DNA of 64,000 nt from NCBI RefSeq assembly GCF_008015755.1, contig NZ_SSGF01000030.1, positions 87,446-151,445 of the forward strand. Reading direction: 5' to 3'. This document shows, one piece after another, positions 28,886 to 37,737 of this stretch; within the stretch, counting starts at the first letter, position 1, and each line of letters begins with the position of its first letter. The translations under genes and the position numbers were made by a program. Below the pieces are notes generated by a model that was given only the letters and a program-made list of their open reading frames with translations, was not told the DNA's origin and made no database searches. This DNA comes from Methylophilus sp. (GTDB lineage Bacteria; Pseudomonadota; Gammaproteobacteria; Burkholderiales; Methylophilaceae).

Positions 28886-29256
28886 GTCGTGCTCCAATCT
28901 ATGGCGGCAAGTGGGAGGTGTTATCCGCTTGCCGGTAATTCGCTGGAAAACCTGTCAGGTTTAATTTAGCAAGACGTATTCCAACCTGAGCACCGCCGTG
29001 TTCAACTGGTGCAAATAGAGAGAGCAAGACCATGACTATTTGCGAAAAAATAAAAAATAGTCATTAATAATCAATTAGATAATTAATTTTTTACGGACAA
29101 AAATAGCGCGGTATCAAGCATTAATACGCCTGATAAACCATGCACGACATCACATTCCGACACAGCCGCATCATCAAAGAGCACCAAAATAGTGCGAGCA
29201 AACAGACGCACGCCCCATGAAAAGGCGTTGCGCGGATGGGATCGATTGCGTGTGGT
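28886..29256. other. Gene-free stretch between the S1 protease and photolyase genes
   Basis: 371 bases with no credible gene. Near the protease start a leader hairpin can form (28905-28911 with 28928-28934). Further on, in an AT-rich part, there is a perfect 10-bp inverted repeat (29032-29041 with 29055-29064, 13-base loop) without a T-run. The photolyase remnant ends at 29257 with no obvious terminator. Confidence 0.5.
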
Positions 29257-30815
29257 TTAAAGCTCGAGTGTGAGCTGGATTTCACTCTGAGGAACGATCG
29301 TTGAATCACGCTTGCGACGCATGCCTCGCGCCACCTTGGGAAAATGGCGTGACCGCCGGGAGGCATGCCGCTGCAACATGGCTTGCATGTCGTCTGGCGG
29401 TATTTGCTGGCGAATGGCAAACCAGTCTTGTTTGGCAAGTTGCATGGCTGCGGCAATATCCACCATGGGTGCAGGATAATCCCGGCCGATCACGCAGCCA
29501 GTGCGCAACTGCAATTCGGCAGGCATGCGCCAGGGTTCAAAAATCCAGCTATCAGGCACGGCGCGCAATGCAGGCAGCCACTGGCGGACAAAACGCCCAG
29601 TGGGGTCTTGCACCAAGGCCTGCTTGACCGGGTGATAGATGCGCAAAGTATTCATGCCGGTGGTGCCGGATTGCATTTGCACCTGCGGCCAATGAATCCC
29701 CGGCTCATAATCAATAAAGGTACGCGCCAGATGCAGGCCGCTCTGCCGCCAGGGCAGCCGTAATAAATAGCTGGCCGTGCTCATCAGCATGGCGCGCATA
29801 CGAAAATTGAGCCAGCCGGTTTGATTGAGCATTTCCATGCAGGCATCGACCAGCGGCCAACCGGTTTGACCCGTCTGCCAGGCCTGCAGCCTGACCAACC
29901 GATCCGCGTCGGCTAACGCGCCTTGCAAGGCGTCGAAACCAGGGTAAAAACTCTCAAATTCAATGCCCGGCTCACTTTCTAGCTTTTGCATAAAATGACA
30001 ATGCCAGTGCAAACGACTCTCAAAGCCATGCAAATTTCGGCGCAAATTTGCATGTTCAGCCGCTTGCGCGCGCTGGCCCGGGTTGCCTGCACCAGCATGC
30101 GCAAACTGAGCGCGCCCCAGGCCAAGTAAGGAGACAAACGGCTACAGGCTTGCAACGCACTCAGCGGGCTGGAAAGTCCGCCTTGGTAACGCTGTACACG
30201 CTGCTGTAAAAACCCGGACATCACGGTCTCAGCGAGCCCCAGGCCACCAATTTGGCGTTTAGATTGCTCAATACCCGCGACCTTGGGTAGTTGCTCCAAG
30301 CCGTGATGAGGCAATTGCGCGCCGACACAGCGCGTGGGTAAGGCCACCAACGGCTGTTGCATGCGCCGCTCCCATTGCGACTGCCACTGCTGGCGGTCGG
30401 CCAGCCTTCTCACCACGCCATTTTGCGCCCATTCCTGCCAGACAATGCCCTGTTGCCTACACCAGGCCTGCACTTGCTTATCGATTTGAAACGTCAGGTC
30501 ATTGCCGGTTTCTTCATGGCTGTATAGCCCGGCCACACCATACTTTTCATGCAACCTTTTTAGTAACAGCAATGGGTCGTGATGATAAACATGCAATTGC
30601 AGACCTAAGGTCTGTAGTGCTGCCGCGAGCCCTTGCAAGCACTCACGCACAAACATGGCCTGACTGAGGCTGGCATCGCCTGCCGCCCACACTTGTGGCG
30701 CCCAGACAAACATTGGCAATACTTTACCAGCGGCACAGGCGGCAGCAAACGCTGCGTGGTCTTTTACACGCAGGTCACGCTTAAACCACACCACATGCAA
30801 TGGTTCAAGCGCCAT
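29257..30815 (-). pseudogene. Deoxyribodipyrimidine photolyase/cryptochrome family, frameshifted
   Basis: Two overlapping frames together make one photolyase. The first (30815 down) has the N-terminal antenna domain, PLHVVWFKRDLRVKDHAAF, and the start of the helical domain up to SPYLAWGALSLRMLVQA. The second frame resumes with NLRRNLHGFESRLHWHCHFMQKL, then FAD-binding GWPLVDACMEMLNQTGWLNFRMRAML and IHWPQVQMQSGTTGMNTLRIY. The switch lies between about 30050 and 30095, in a GC-rich stretch, and equals one base gained or two lost (or the reverse). It is either a real inactivating mutation or a sequence error. The gene overlaps the alpha/beta hydrolase stop by 11 bases, so they were one operon. 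Confidence 0.85.
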
Positions 30816-31680
30816 GATGGTGCATCCAGGTCATGATGTCTGCGAGTAAAGGACTATGGCGACGGAATGGCCGGGCAAGCTTGGCGACCAGATCAGCATG
30901 GTCGTAATCAGGATAGGTTTTCAGGATGACGTCTCCGCCCTTGGCCTGCACGGCCTGTGCCAGATTGATTGCATTTCTAGGCCAGACGTCGCGGTCTTTC
31001 AAGCCTGTCATCAGCAACAGCGGCGGTTGCTGGCCGCTGACAAACCGAATCGGTTGAGACATCCATTCTTGCTCGGGTGGCGCAAAAATAGCGCGCAACC
31101 GGTCGGAGGTGAGAGGCAGAAAATCGTAAGGACCCGCCAAGCCTATGCTACCGCGAATAGCGCTGGTTTCCAGCCCGACCGCAGACAAGTACTCCGCATT
31201 TAACGAAAGCATCATGGCCAAATGTGCACCGGCAGAATGTCCCATTAAAAACAAACGGGTTGGTGCCCCCTGATAATCCGCAATATGCTGCTTGACCCAG
31301 CCCACCACCAATGCCGGGTCTTGCATCAACTGCGGAAACTTCAACTCAGGATAAAGACGATAATCAGCAATGACGACAATCAGGCCCTGTGAGGTTAATG
31401 CCTCGGCCACAAATAGATAATCTTGCTTGGCGCCCGAATCCCAGCTTCCGCCGTAAAAAAACACCACGACCGGCAAGGTGCTGGTGCTCGGTTGGCGCGG
31501 CTGATAAATATCGAGCCGCTGCCTGGCATGTGGCCCAAACGCAATATCGCGTGTGATCTGCATGCCATCTGTTGGAATCACGGCGTTAAGCACTTTAATG
31601 GGTCGGCAAGACGCCAGCAGAAACGCTATCGCACCGGCGATCCAGCTTCGTCGCCCAAGATTAAAAGGTTGCTCACTCAT
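30805..31680 (-). CDS. Alpha/beta hydrolase lipoprotein (HSL/BD-FAE type)
   Basis: A 291-residue esterase/lipase-like protein. The N-terminus has a hydrophobic stretch ending in LLASC, a lipobox, so it is probably a lipoprotein. The oxyanion segment is FFYGGSWDSG (the usual HGG written as YGG), the nucleophile elbow is GHSAGAHLA, and the Asp/His pair is likely in LKDRDVWP and YDHADL. A TTG six bases further up is an alternative start. It is translationally linked to the broken photolyase behind it. Substrate unknown. Confidence 0.8.
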   Translation of the reverse strand: MSEQPFNLGRRSWIAGAIAFLLASCRPIKVLNAVIPTDGMQITRDIAFGPHARQRLDIYQPRQPSTSTLPVVVFFYGGSWDSGAKQDYLFVAEALTSQGLIVVIADYRLYPELKFPQLMQDPALVVGWVKQHIADYQGAPTRLFLMGHSAGAHLAMMLSLNAEYLSAVGLETSAIRGSIGLAGPYDFLPLTSDRLRAIFAPPEQEWMSQPIRFVSGQQPPLLLMTGLKDRDVWPRNAINLAQAVQAKGGDVILKTYPDYDHADLVAKLARPFRRHSPLLADIMTWMHHHGA

Positions 31681-31731
31681 CGCCAAAGATGACCATGCAA
31701 GCGGCCCAAAATTCCCTCAAGGCTGTTAAAT

Positions 31732-32904
31732 TTAATGATTAGCGAGAAAGACGCGGTTGCGGCCTTGCTGTTTAGCCGCATAGAGAGCGGCGTCGGCCAT
31801 TTTCATCAGATGCGCCAAGCCTTGTTGATCACTGAGCTGAGAAGTCGATACCAGCCCAAAGGAGGCCGTGTAGTGAATGTGCTCGCCGTGATCACTCATC
31901 ACGCTGTGGTCTATTTCTGAGCGCAGGCGCTCAATCACGCGCGCGGCCTCATGCAAATCGGTCATCGGCATCAATATGCCAAACTCCTCGCCACCGAGAC
32001 GACCAACCATATCACTGGTGCGCAAGGCACTCACGCAACGCAGGCAGAAATTTTGCAAAATAAGGTCACCCGCGTGATGGCCATATTGATCGTTGATTTT
32101 TTTAAAATGATCAATGTCGACCATCGCAAACGCAAACACCGAGCCATAGCGCTGGCTACGGCGTATTTCGGATTCAAGCTCGTGAATAAAATGCCGACGA
32201 TTGGCAATGCCGGTTAAAAAGTCAGTAAACGCAAATTTATCGGCCTCAACATGCAGTTGATAAATGCGCCAGGCGACAAATACGCCAACGACCAAAAACA
32301 AGCCCAGTAACAATGCGGCATACATTAAGCCATGCGTCGTATGCTTTTCCAAACGTTGCTGGCTCTCACTTACATACTGGGTGGCGCGCTGATTAGCGGT
32401 TTTGAGCACCAGCTCGTTGAGGCGAGCCACCTCGCTAAAGCGCGGAATCCAACGCGTTTCTATCAGGTGATTGGCCTCTGCATAGCGGGCCGTTTTCAGC
32501 GCCTGGGAGATCTGATCGCGCACTTGACTGAGCTGTGCCAATGCCTGCTTGAGTTGAGCCACTTGCTGTTGCTCACCAGAGTAACTGTGCGTAATCACAG
32601 CAAGCTTTTGCTGCACCAATTGCTCACGCGCCTCAATAAACGCCACCGTCGCCGCCAATTGCAGCCGATCCGCCTGAATCAAGCTGGCATAGAGCAGACT
32701 GCCACGAATCTGATACAAATTGGCCTCTAGCGCTAGTGCCGCGTTGGCAACGGCATAAGGCTGCTCGTAGAGCTTACGCGTGGTTTGATGCATCTCACGC
32801 ATGCTAGAAAAATAAATCCACACAAACAGTACGACACCGACAAAAGCGATCAGAAATCCGGCGACCAGAATATACAACACGGCATGTTTTCGCTGTCTGT
32901 TCAT
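31732..32904 (-). CDS. Membrane diguanylate cyclase
   Basis: A 390-residue protein: a first helix (AVLYILVAGFLIAFVGVVLFVW), a periplasmic four-helix-bundle-like domain of about 150 residues, a second helix (GLMYAALLLGLFLVVGVFVAW) and a GGDEF domain from about residue 220. The active site reads GGEEF, a functional variant, and the RxxD inhibitory site (RTSD) lies five residues upstream. It should make c-di-GMP in response to an unknown periplasmic signal. It stands alone between the hydrolase and the EVE gene. Confidence 0.9.
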   Translation of the reverse strand: MNRQRKHAVLYILVAGFLIAFVGVVLFVWIYFSSMREMHQTTRKLYEQPYAVANAALALEANLYQIRGSLLYASLIQADRLQLAATVAFIEAREQLVQQKLAVITHSYSGEQQQVAQLKQALAQLSQVRDQISQALKTARYAEANHLIETRWIPRFSEVARLNELVLKTANQRATQYVSESQQRLEKHTTHGLMYAALLLGLFLVVGVFVAWRIYQLHVEADKFAFTDFLTGIANRRHFIHELESEIRRSQRYGSVFAFAMVDIDHFKKINDQYGHHAGDLILQNFCLRCVSALRTSDMVGRLGGEEFGILMPMTDLHEAARVIERLRSEIDHSVMSDHGEHIHYTASFGLVSTSQLSDQQGLAHLMKMADAALYAAKQQGRNRVFLANH

Positions 32905-32980
32905 AATCCTGTTCTATCTGAATAACGCTTTAAGAAGACTGCAAACGACGACATTACAAATGTGTCTATCAAACCAGCGC

Positions 32981-33445
32981 TTATTCTGCCAGCAACGTCG
33001 TAATGACCGACCACTCTTTGGGATCGACAGGTGTAATCGACAAGCGGTTCCCTTTTTGCAGGGTACGCATATTGGCCAATGCAGGAATGTCGCGCATCTC
33101 TTTAAGACTGAGCAGCCTGGTTTTACGTACCAGTTTGACATCGACATTCACCCAGCGTGGATTTTCTGGCGTAGATTTCGGGTCAAAATACTTGTGGCCC
33201 TCAACAAATTGAAACTTGTCTGGATAAGCCAACTGACTGACTTCGCAAATACCGACAATGCCAGGCGCATCGCAATTAGAATGGTAAAACAGCACACCAT
33301 CTCCCACCTTCATTTGATCACGCATGAAATTCCGTGCCTGATAATTGCGCACGCCATACCAGTCTACCGTCTGGTTTGGAAACCCTGCTAAATCATCAAT
33401 CGAAACGTCCGAGGGCTCGGATTTCATCAACCAGTAACGCGCCAT
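32981..33445 (-). CDS. EVE domain protein
   Basis: A 154-residue single EVE (PUA-like) domain: YWLMKSEPSDVSIDDL, VDWYGVRNYQARNFMRD, GDGVLFYHSNCDAPGIVGICEV. EVE domains bind modified bases in nucleic acid. This form, a stand-alone YTH/EVE-like protein, is common in proteobacteria and its biological role is not settled. An AAGG site precedes the ATG. Confidence 0.9.
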   Translation of the reverse strand: MARYWLMKSEPSDVSIDDLAGFPNQTVDWYGVRNYQARNFMRDQMKVGDGVLFYHSNCDAPGIVGICEVSQLAYPDKFQFVEGHKYFDPKSTPENPRWVNVDVKLVRKTRLLSLKEMRDIPALANMRTLQKGNRLSITPVDPKEWSVITTLLAE

Positions 33446-33513
33446 GCCTAAAAACCTTCTTATGAGTCACGAATGCCAGTATCATAAACCAAGTTACAGT
33501 TCAGCTGACAATC

Positions 33514-33873
33514 ATGACAAAAAACGTTCTTGGCACCCTCCTCATTCCCTGCAGCATGCGCCCGATCACCGGCTTTTTGCGTGACGGCTGTTGCGGATTT
33601 CATCCCGAAGACAGGGGCAGGCATACCGTCTGTGCCGAAATGACAGATGAATTTTTGGCGTTTTCACAGGCGCAAGGCAATGATTTATCAACGCCCAGAC
33701 CTGAGCATGATTTTCCAGGCCTAAAAGCGGGAAATCGCTGGTGCTTGTGCGCAAGACGCTGGTTAGAAGCCAGCGAGGCTGGCTATGCGCCTCCTGTGAT
33801 TCTGGAATCCTGTCATGAAAGCTGTCTGGAAGTGGTCAGCCTGGCCGACCTGATGTATCACGCATTGCGCTGA
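33514..33873 (+). CDS. DUF2237 family protein
   Basis: A 119-residue protein with the family's strongly conserved blocks NVLGTLLIPCSMRPITGF, RDGCCGFHPEDRGRHTVCA, MTDEFLAFSQAQGNDLSTP and WCLCARRWLEA. Conserved cysteines suggest metal or thiol chemistry, but no function is known. It runs toward the 6S RNA gene on the other strand with only 25 bases between. Confidence 0.88.
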   Translation: MTKNVLGTLLIPCSMRPITGFLRDGCCGFHPEDRGRHTVCAEMTDEFLAFSQAQGNDLSTPRPEHDFPGLKAGNRWCLCARRWLEASEAGYAPPVILESCHESCLEVVSLADLMYHALR

Positions 33874-33898
33874 AAAACACTGAAGAATATCAAGAGAT

Positions 33899-34093
33899 GT
33901 GCTAAGGGGTTACCTGAGCCTTGATCCTGAACCAAAAAGTTCAGGTGGTAACAGCCTAAGGTACATTAGGTTCGCACGCCAAGGGCGTTTTAAAAAACGT
34001 CCCAACTTAGTGCGATCGCACAGCACCTGATGAGCCGAAACCTATAACAAAGACTAGTTCAAGGAATTTTAGACTCAGGCAACGCCTTAGCAC
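33899..34093 (-). ncRNA. ssrS: 6S RNA
   Basis: A 195-base non-coding stretch directly downstream of zapA on the same strand, the usual place of ssrS in proteobacteria. The first and last 20 bases pair over 18 positions as a closing stem, a large internal bubble follows with the 3'-side small hairpin CCTGAAC/GTTCAGG as in known 6S RNAs, and the apical arm ends in a strong hairpin (CGTTTT/AAAACG). The 6S-like CCTGAG block lies on the 5' side of the bubble. Exact ends are estimated from the closing stem. 6S RNA binds sigma-70 RNA polymerase in stationary phase. Confidence 0.75.
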
Positions 34094-34155
34094 ACCGTTT
34101 TTATGATACGCCATTTAGTAAAAATGACGATGAAAATTTTATGAATTGAAGCGGA

Positions 34156-34458
34156 TTACAATAGTTTGTGCTGGCCGGATAAGACATCATCAATCTGTTG
34201 CTGCATGGTAGAGATGCGTTTTTTAACATCGCCGACATCCACACCACCACTGCGCGTATTCAGCAACTCATGCGTAATATTGAGTGCCGCCATAATCGCA
34301 ATCCGCTCGACGCTGACCATCTTGCCAGCATCGCGAATTTCGCGCATTTTACCATCCAAATAGCCAACGGCCTGCAATAAACTGTCGCGTTCTTCATCGG
34401 TGCAGGTCACGCTCAACGCACGACCCATGATCTCAATATCAATTGGATTACTAGCCAT
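34156..34458 (-). CDS. zapA: Cell division protein ZapA
   Basis: A 100-residue FtsZ-ring stabiliser: N-terminal IDIEIMGRALSVTCTDEER (globular part) and a C-terminal coiled coil ending DVKKRISTMQQQIDDVL. It lies two bases after the ZapB-like gene and just ahead of 6S RNA, the common order in proteobacteria. Confidence 0.92.
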   Translation of the reverse strand: MASNPIDIEIMGRALSVTCTDEERDSLLQAVGYLDGKMREIRDAGKMVSVERIAIMAALNITHELLNTRSGGVDVGDVKKRISTMQQQIDDVLSGQHKLL

Positions 34459-34460
34459 GA

Positions 34461-34661
34461 TTAACGACCTTCCTCAGGCAACGCCGACAACAGCCGCTCC
34501 AACTGCACACTGGCTTGCGTCATATTGAGCTTGAGTGATTGCGACTCCTGATGCAGCCGCGTGACCTCCTGACGTAACTCAACGTTTTCGTCACGCAATT
34601 GGCCGCACAAAGCAATCAGCTTCGTCACACGCTCTTCAAGACTTTTTAAATCAGCATCCAT
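34461..34661 (-). CDS. ZapB-like short coiled-coil protein (TIGR02449 type)
   Basis: A 66-residue protein that is coiled coil for almost its whole length (MDADLKSLEERVTKLIALC, then LRDENVELRQEVTRLHQ). Such proteins regularly precede zapA and are annotated as ZapB-like or TIGR02449, presumed to act at the division ring. I choose ATG 34661 as it gives the family start MDA-x-LK; a TTG at 34697 would extend it. Confidence 0.8.
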   Translation of the reverse strand: MDADLKSLEERVTKLIALCGQLRDENVELRQEVTRLHQESQSLKLNMTQASVQLERLLSALPEEGR

Positions 34662-34794
34662 CAGCCCATTATCTTTTAAAAAAATGAGTGTGGTCAATAG
34701 CTAAGCGCATTTTTTCAAAGTAAATTAACAAATTCAGCATGCCTGTTGAATAGACGCCGACTGGCAAAAAAGCCAAGTTTAGACTACACTGCTG

Positions 34795-34990
34795 CCCAGT
34801 TGTCAGGTGTCTTTGCTGTGTTAACTGCAGCAAAGGTGAAACTGGGAAACAGGTGCGCGGACCTCCATTCGCAAAGCCTGTGCTGCCCCCGCAACGGTAA
34901 GCAAGTGCGGGTCTATCCATATGCCACTGAGTGCACACTCGGGAAGGCGATAGATCAAAACTTGCCAGCCCGGAGACCGGCCTCGCAACC
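34795..34990 (+). promoter_or_regulatory. Cobalamin riboswitch upstream of btuB
   Basis: The stretch has the cobalamin-riboswitch landmarks in order: GGTGTC start of the core, GTGAAACTGGGAAACAGGTG, the B12-box segment GCTGCCCCCGCAACGGTAAG, GCCACTG, GGGAAGGCG and the closing AGCCCGGAGACCGGCC. It lies 155 bases before btuB. Binding of adenosylcobalamin should lower expression of btuB and the genes behind it. No second copy is seen elsewhere in the cobalamin region. Confidence 0.95.
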
Positions 34991-35145
34991 AAATCGTATG
35001 GAAATACCGCGGGGTGACGGTGACTCTAAAAAATGGCACTTTTGTTATCTAAAGTGCCTGTCCTACTTTTTTAGTCGTCGACACATCTCCCTGGTTTCCA
35101 CCTTAAGTTCTGCATACGGGGTCGTATGCATTATCGGAAACAAAT

Positions 35146-37038
35146 ATGAACAAAAGAAATATTTTGGGACTCATCGCCCTTTATCCTGCCATCTCCCTGG
35201 CTCAAGAGGTTTTTTCTGAAAATATCTCCAATCTCGCTTCACTCTCGCTGGACGAGGTGAGTATAACCGCCGCAAGAATCCCAGTCTCGACCAAAACGGC
35301 AACAGGTGACATCACCGTCATCACGCATGACGATATTGAAAAAATGCAAGGCGGCTCTCTGCCTGACTTACTTAGATTACAGCCTGGTTTGCAAATCACT
35401 ACCAATGGCGGCATGGGAACGGCAAGCAGTGTATTCATACGCGGCACCAATGCCGAGCAACTGGTTGTGCTTGTCGATGGCTTAAGAGTCAACTCAGCGA
35501 CACTGGGAACGACGGCTTTTGAAAACCTGCCATTGGCGTTAATTGACAGAATCGAAATTCTACGCGGCCCGGCCTCCAGCCTTTATGGTGCTGATGCCAT
35601 CGGCGGTGTTATCCAGATTTTTACTCGACGCGCGAAAACCCAGCAGACGCTGTTTTATGGCGGTGTCGGTGCAGGCAGTTACGACACATACACCGGCAGC
35701 GCGGGCTTCGATAGTCGCTATCAGGCACTACAATTTGGCGCGCAAATAAACAGTTATGACACGAGGGGTATTTCTGCAAAAAAACGGCCACCGCAAGCCA
35801 TTGACCGAGACCGTGATGGCTATAACAATCTGAGCGGCACTGCTTATGCAGATCTTGAGCTTGCAGAGGGTCACAGCCTGGGTTTACGCTTTATGGAGTC
35901 TGACGGGCAAAATCAGTTCGATAATGCCTATCGCAATTACGCCACTACCAACCAACAAGCCTATGCTGCGACGCTGAAAAACCGGCTGACCGAGGATTGG
36001 ACGAGTACCTTGAAATATGGCATCGGTCGGGAGCGCTCGTTTAGCTTAAACAGTGCGAGCAGCCGCAGTAAGTTCGACTCTGAACAAACTCAGATAACCT
36101 GGCAACATGACTACTCACTGTCATTCGGCACATTGACCTTTGCCTATGACAGGCTAGAGCAAGATGTCCTGACCTTTTCTAACGGCACCTCCAGCATAGA
36201 CAAGACGCGTAACGATGATGGCTTTATGCTTGGCTTCGTTGGCAATCACCAAGCGCATAGCATTCAACTCTCCGCACGTGAAGATCACAACACCCAATAT
36301 GGCAACTACGTCACTGGCGGCGCAGGATATGGTTACGCCATTTCACCCGAGTGGCAAATTACTGCGCAATATGGATCAGCCTTCCGGGCGCCTACGTTTA
36401 ACCAATTGTACTTTCCAAGTTTTGGCGACCCGGCCCTGAAACCGGAAAAATCCGATAACGTAGAAACGAGTTTACGCTATCAAACCTCGACCATTCAGGC
36501 TAAGTTGACCGTATTTGAAAATCATATCCGCGACCTGATCCAGAATGCAGGCCCTGCAACAGCTGGCTGTAGTTTCGCTGGATTCTGCCCAACCAATGCA
36601 GGTAAGGTAGACATTAAAGGCGTCACCGCTGAAAGCAGTATCGTGTTAAATCCTCAGTGGCAACTCACAGGTAACTTGACGATTCAGTCCCCACGTAACG
36701 ATGATACAGACAACTTGCTGGCGAGAAGAAGTCAGCGTTACGGCAACCTGCAATTGCAATACAAGTCAGGTGCCTGGGATATTGGTACGGAGCTCAATGC
36801 CGCCTCACAACGTTATAATGACGCAGAGAACAACTTTAAATTAGGTGGCTATGCCCTGCTGAACGCATCACTCGGTTATAAACTGAATAATCATTGGAAA
36901 CTGCTGGCTAGAGCCAACAATATCCTGGATAAAGATTATGTGCTGGCCACCACTAAAAGCTCATTCTCCCCAAATGCTCCAGACTACAACACCATGGGCA
37001 CCAACATATTCGTCAGCCTGAACTACGATATGAAGTAA
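35146..37038 (+). CDS. btuB: TonB-dependent vitamin B12 receptor
   Basis: A 630-residue outer-membrane receptor. It has a signal peptide (ILGLIALYPAISLA), a TonB-box-like DEVSITA, a plug domain (GSLPDLLRLQPGLQIT, SVFIRGTNAEQLVVLVDG, IEILRGPASSLYGADAIGG) and a beta barrel ending in aromatic FVSLNYDMK. The riboswitch in front and the cobalamin genes behind support B12/cobinamide as substrate. It is the only outer-membrane uptake gene in the cluster. Confidence 0.93.
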   Translation: MNKRNILGLIALYPAISLAQEVFSENISNLASLSLDEVSITAARIPVSTKTATGDITVITHDDIEKMQGGSLPDLLRLQPGLQITTNGGMGTASSVFIRGTNAEQLVVLVDGLRVNSATLGTTAFENLPLALIDRIEILRGPASSLYGADAIGGVIQIFTRRAKTQQTLFYGGVGAGSYDTYTGSAGFDSRYQALQFGAQINSYDTRGISAKKRPPQAIDRDRDGYNNLSGTAYADLELAEGHSLGLRFMESDGQNQFDNAYRNYATTNQQAYAATLKNRLTEDWTSTLKYGIGRERSFSLNSASSRSKFDSEQTQITWQHDYSLSFGTLTFAYDRLEQDVLTFSNGTSSIDKTRNDDGFMLGFVGNHQAHSIQLSAREDHNTQYGNYVTGGAGYGYAISPEWQITAQYGSAFRAPTFNQLYFPSFGDPALKPEKSDNVETSLRYQTSTIQAKLTVFENHIRDLIQNAGPATAGCSFAGFCPTNAGKVDIKGVTAESSIVLNPQWQLTGNLTIQSPRNDDTDNLLARRSQRYGNLQLQYKSGAWDIGTELNAASQRYNDAENNFKLGGYALLNASLGYKLNNHWKLLARANNILDKDYVLATTKSSFSPNAPDYNTMGTNIFVSLNYDMK

Positions 37039-37046
37039 CCCGATAA

Positions 37047-37092
37047 GGGTGGATTTTGCCCAAGCACAATCGAATTGGGCTAAAATCCACCC
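37047..37092. repeat. Strong intergenic hairpin between btuB and btuM
   Basis: An 11-bp outer stem (37047-37057 with 37082-37092) continues after one bulged T as a 5-bp inner stem (37058-37062 with 37076-37080) with a 13-base loop. There is no T-run on either side, so it may be a processing or stabilising element or a factor-dependent terminator rather than an intrinsic one. Confidence 0.6.
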
Positions 37093-37152
37093 CTAGTAAT
37101 TAACCCCAGTCAATAACCTTAGCAATTCATCTTACATTTTGGAGTCGTTGGC

Positions 37153-37722
37153 ATGCCAAGTAAACTTTCAACCCAATCACTGGCAATCGCATTTGTCATT
37201 GCGCTGATGGTCATTGCGACACGCGGTAATCATTTCGCTGCGATCGATTTTTTGCCTAGCGCCTCTTATGCTGCATTTTTAATTGCCGGTTATTACCTGC
37301 GCTCAACCATTATGTTTGTTGCCATGCTGGCTTTGTGTGCTGGCCTGGATATGGCAGCCGTGACCTGGGGTGGCGTGAGCAATTTTTGTGTAACGCCTGC
37401 CTACGGCTTTTTGTTACCTGCCTATGGCACCATGTGGTTAGCTGGCCGCTGGCTGGCAGACAACACGTCCTGGGCATTTAGCAGCCTGTTTAAATTGACG
37501 GGTGTAGTGCTTGCCGCTTCTGCGATTGCGGAGCTGTTCTCCAGTGGTGGCTTCTACTTCTTTGGTGGCCGTTACCCTGACCCTACCTTTGCCGAATTCG
37601 TGCCACGTTTAGTGAAATACTTTCCTAAACAACTCGAAGCGATTGCGTTTTGGGTAGTGGTCGCACTGATTGCGCATGTAGTGTTTGGCCTGGCTAAACG
37701 CTCTGTCCGCGAAAACGCTTAA
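37153..37722 (+). CDS. btuM: Vitamin B12 transporter BtuM (solitary ECF S-component type)
   Basis: A 189-residue protein with about six hydrophobic helices. Residue 79 is a cysteine in GGVSNFCVTPAYGFLLP. BtuM of Thiobacillus denitrificans, a B12-linked membrane protein of the same size in the same kind of operon, has a cobalt-coordinating cysteine at about this place (Cys80) that also removes cyanide from cyanocobalamin. The position behind btuB and ahead of cobO fits. No ECF module or btuCD is in the window. A GGAG site precedes the ATG. Confidence 0.8.
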   Translation: MPSKLSTQSLAIAFVIALMVIATRGNHFAAIDFLPSASYAAFLIAGYYLRSTIMFVAMLALCAGLDMAAVTWGGVSNFCVTPAYGFLLPAYGTMWLAGRWLADNTSWAFSSLFKLTGVVLAASAIAELFSSGGFYFFGGRYPDPTFAEFVPRLVKYFPKQLEAIAFWVVVALIAHVVFGLAKRSVRENA

Positions 37723-37737
37723 GTTCTACACAGCATC

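Noticed and set aside
33899..34093. 6S RNA read on the plus strand
   Set aside because: The stretch is nearly self-complementary so both strands look 6S-like, but zapA upstream on the minus strand sets the usual orientation.
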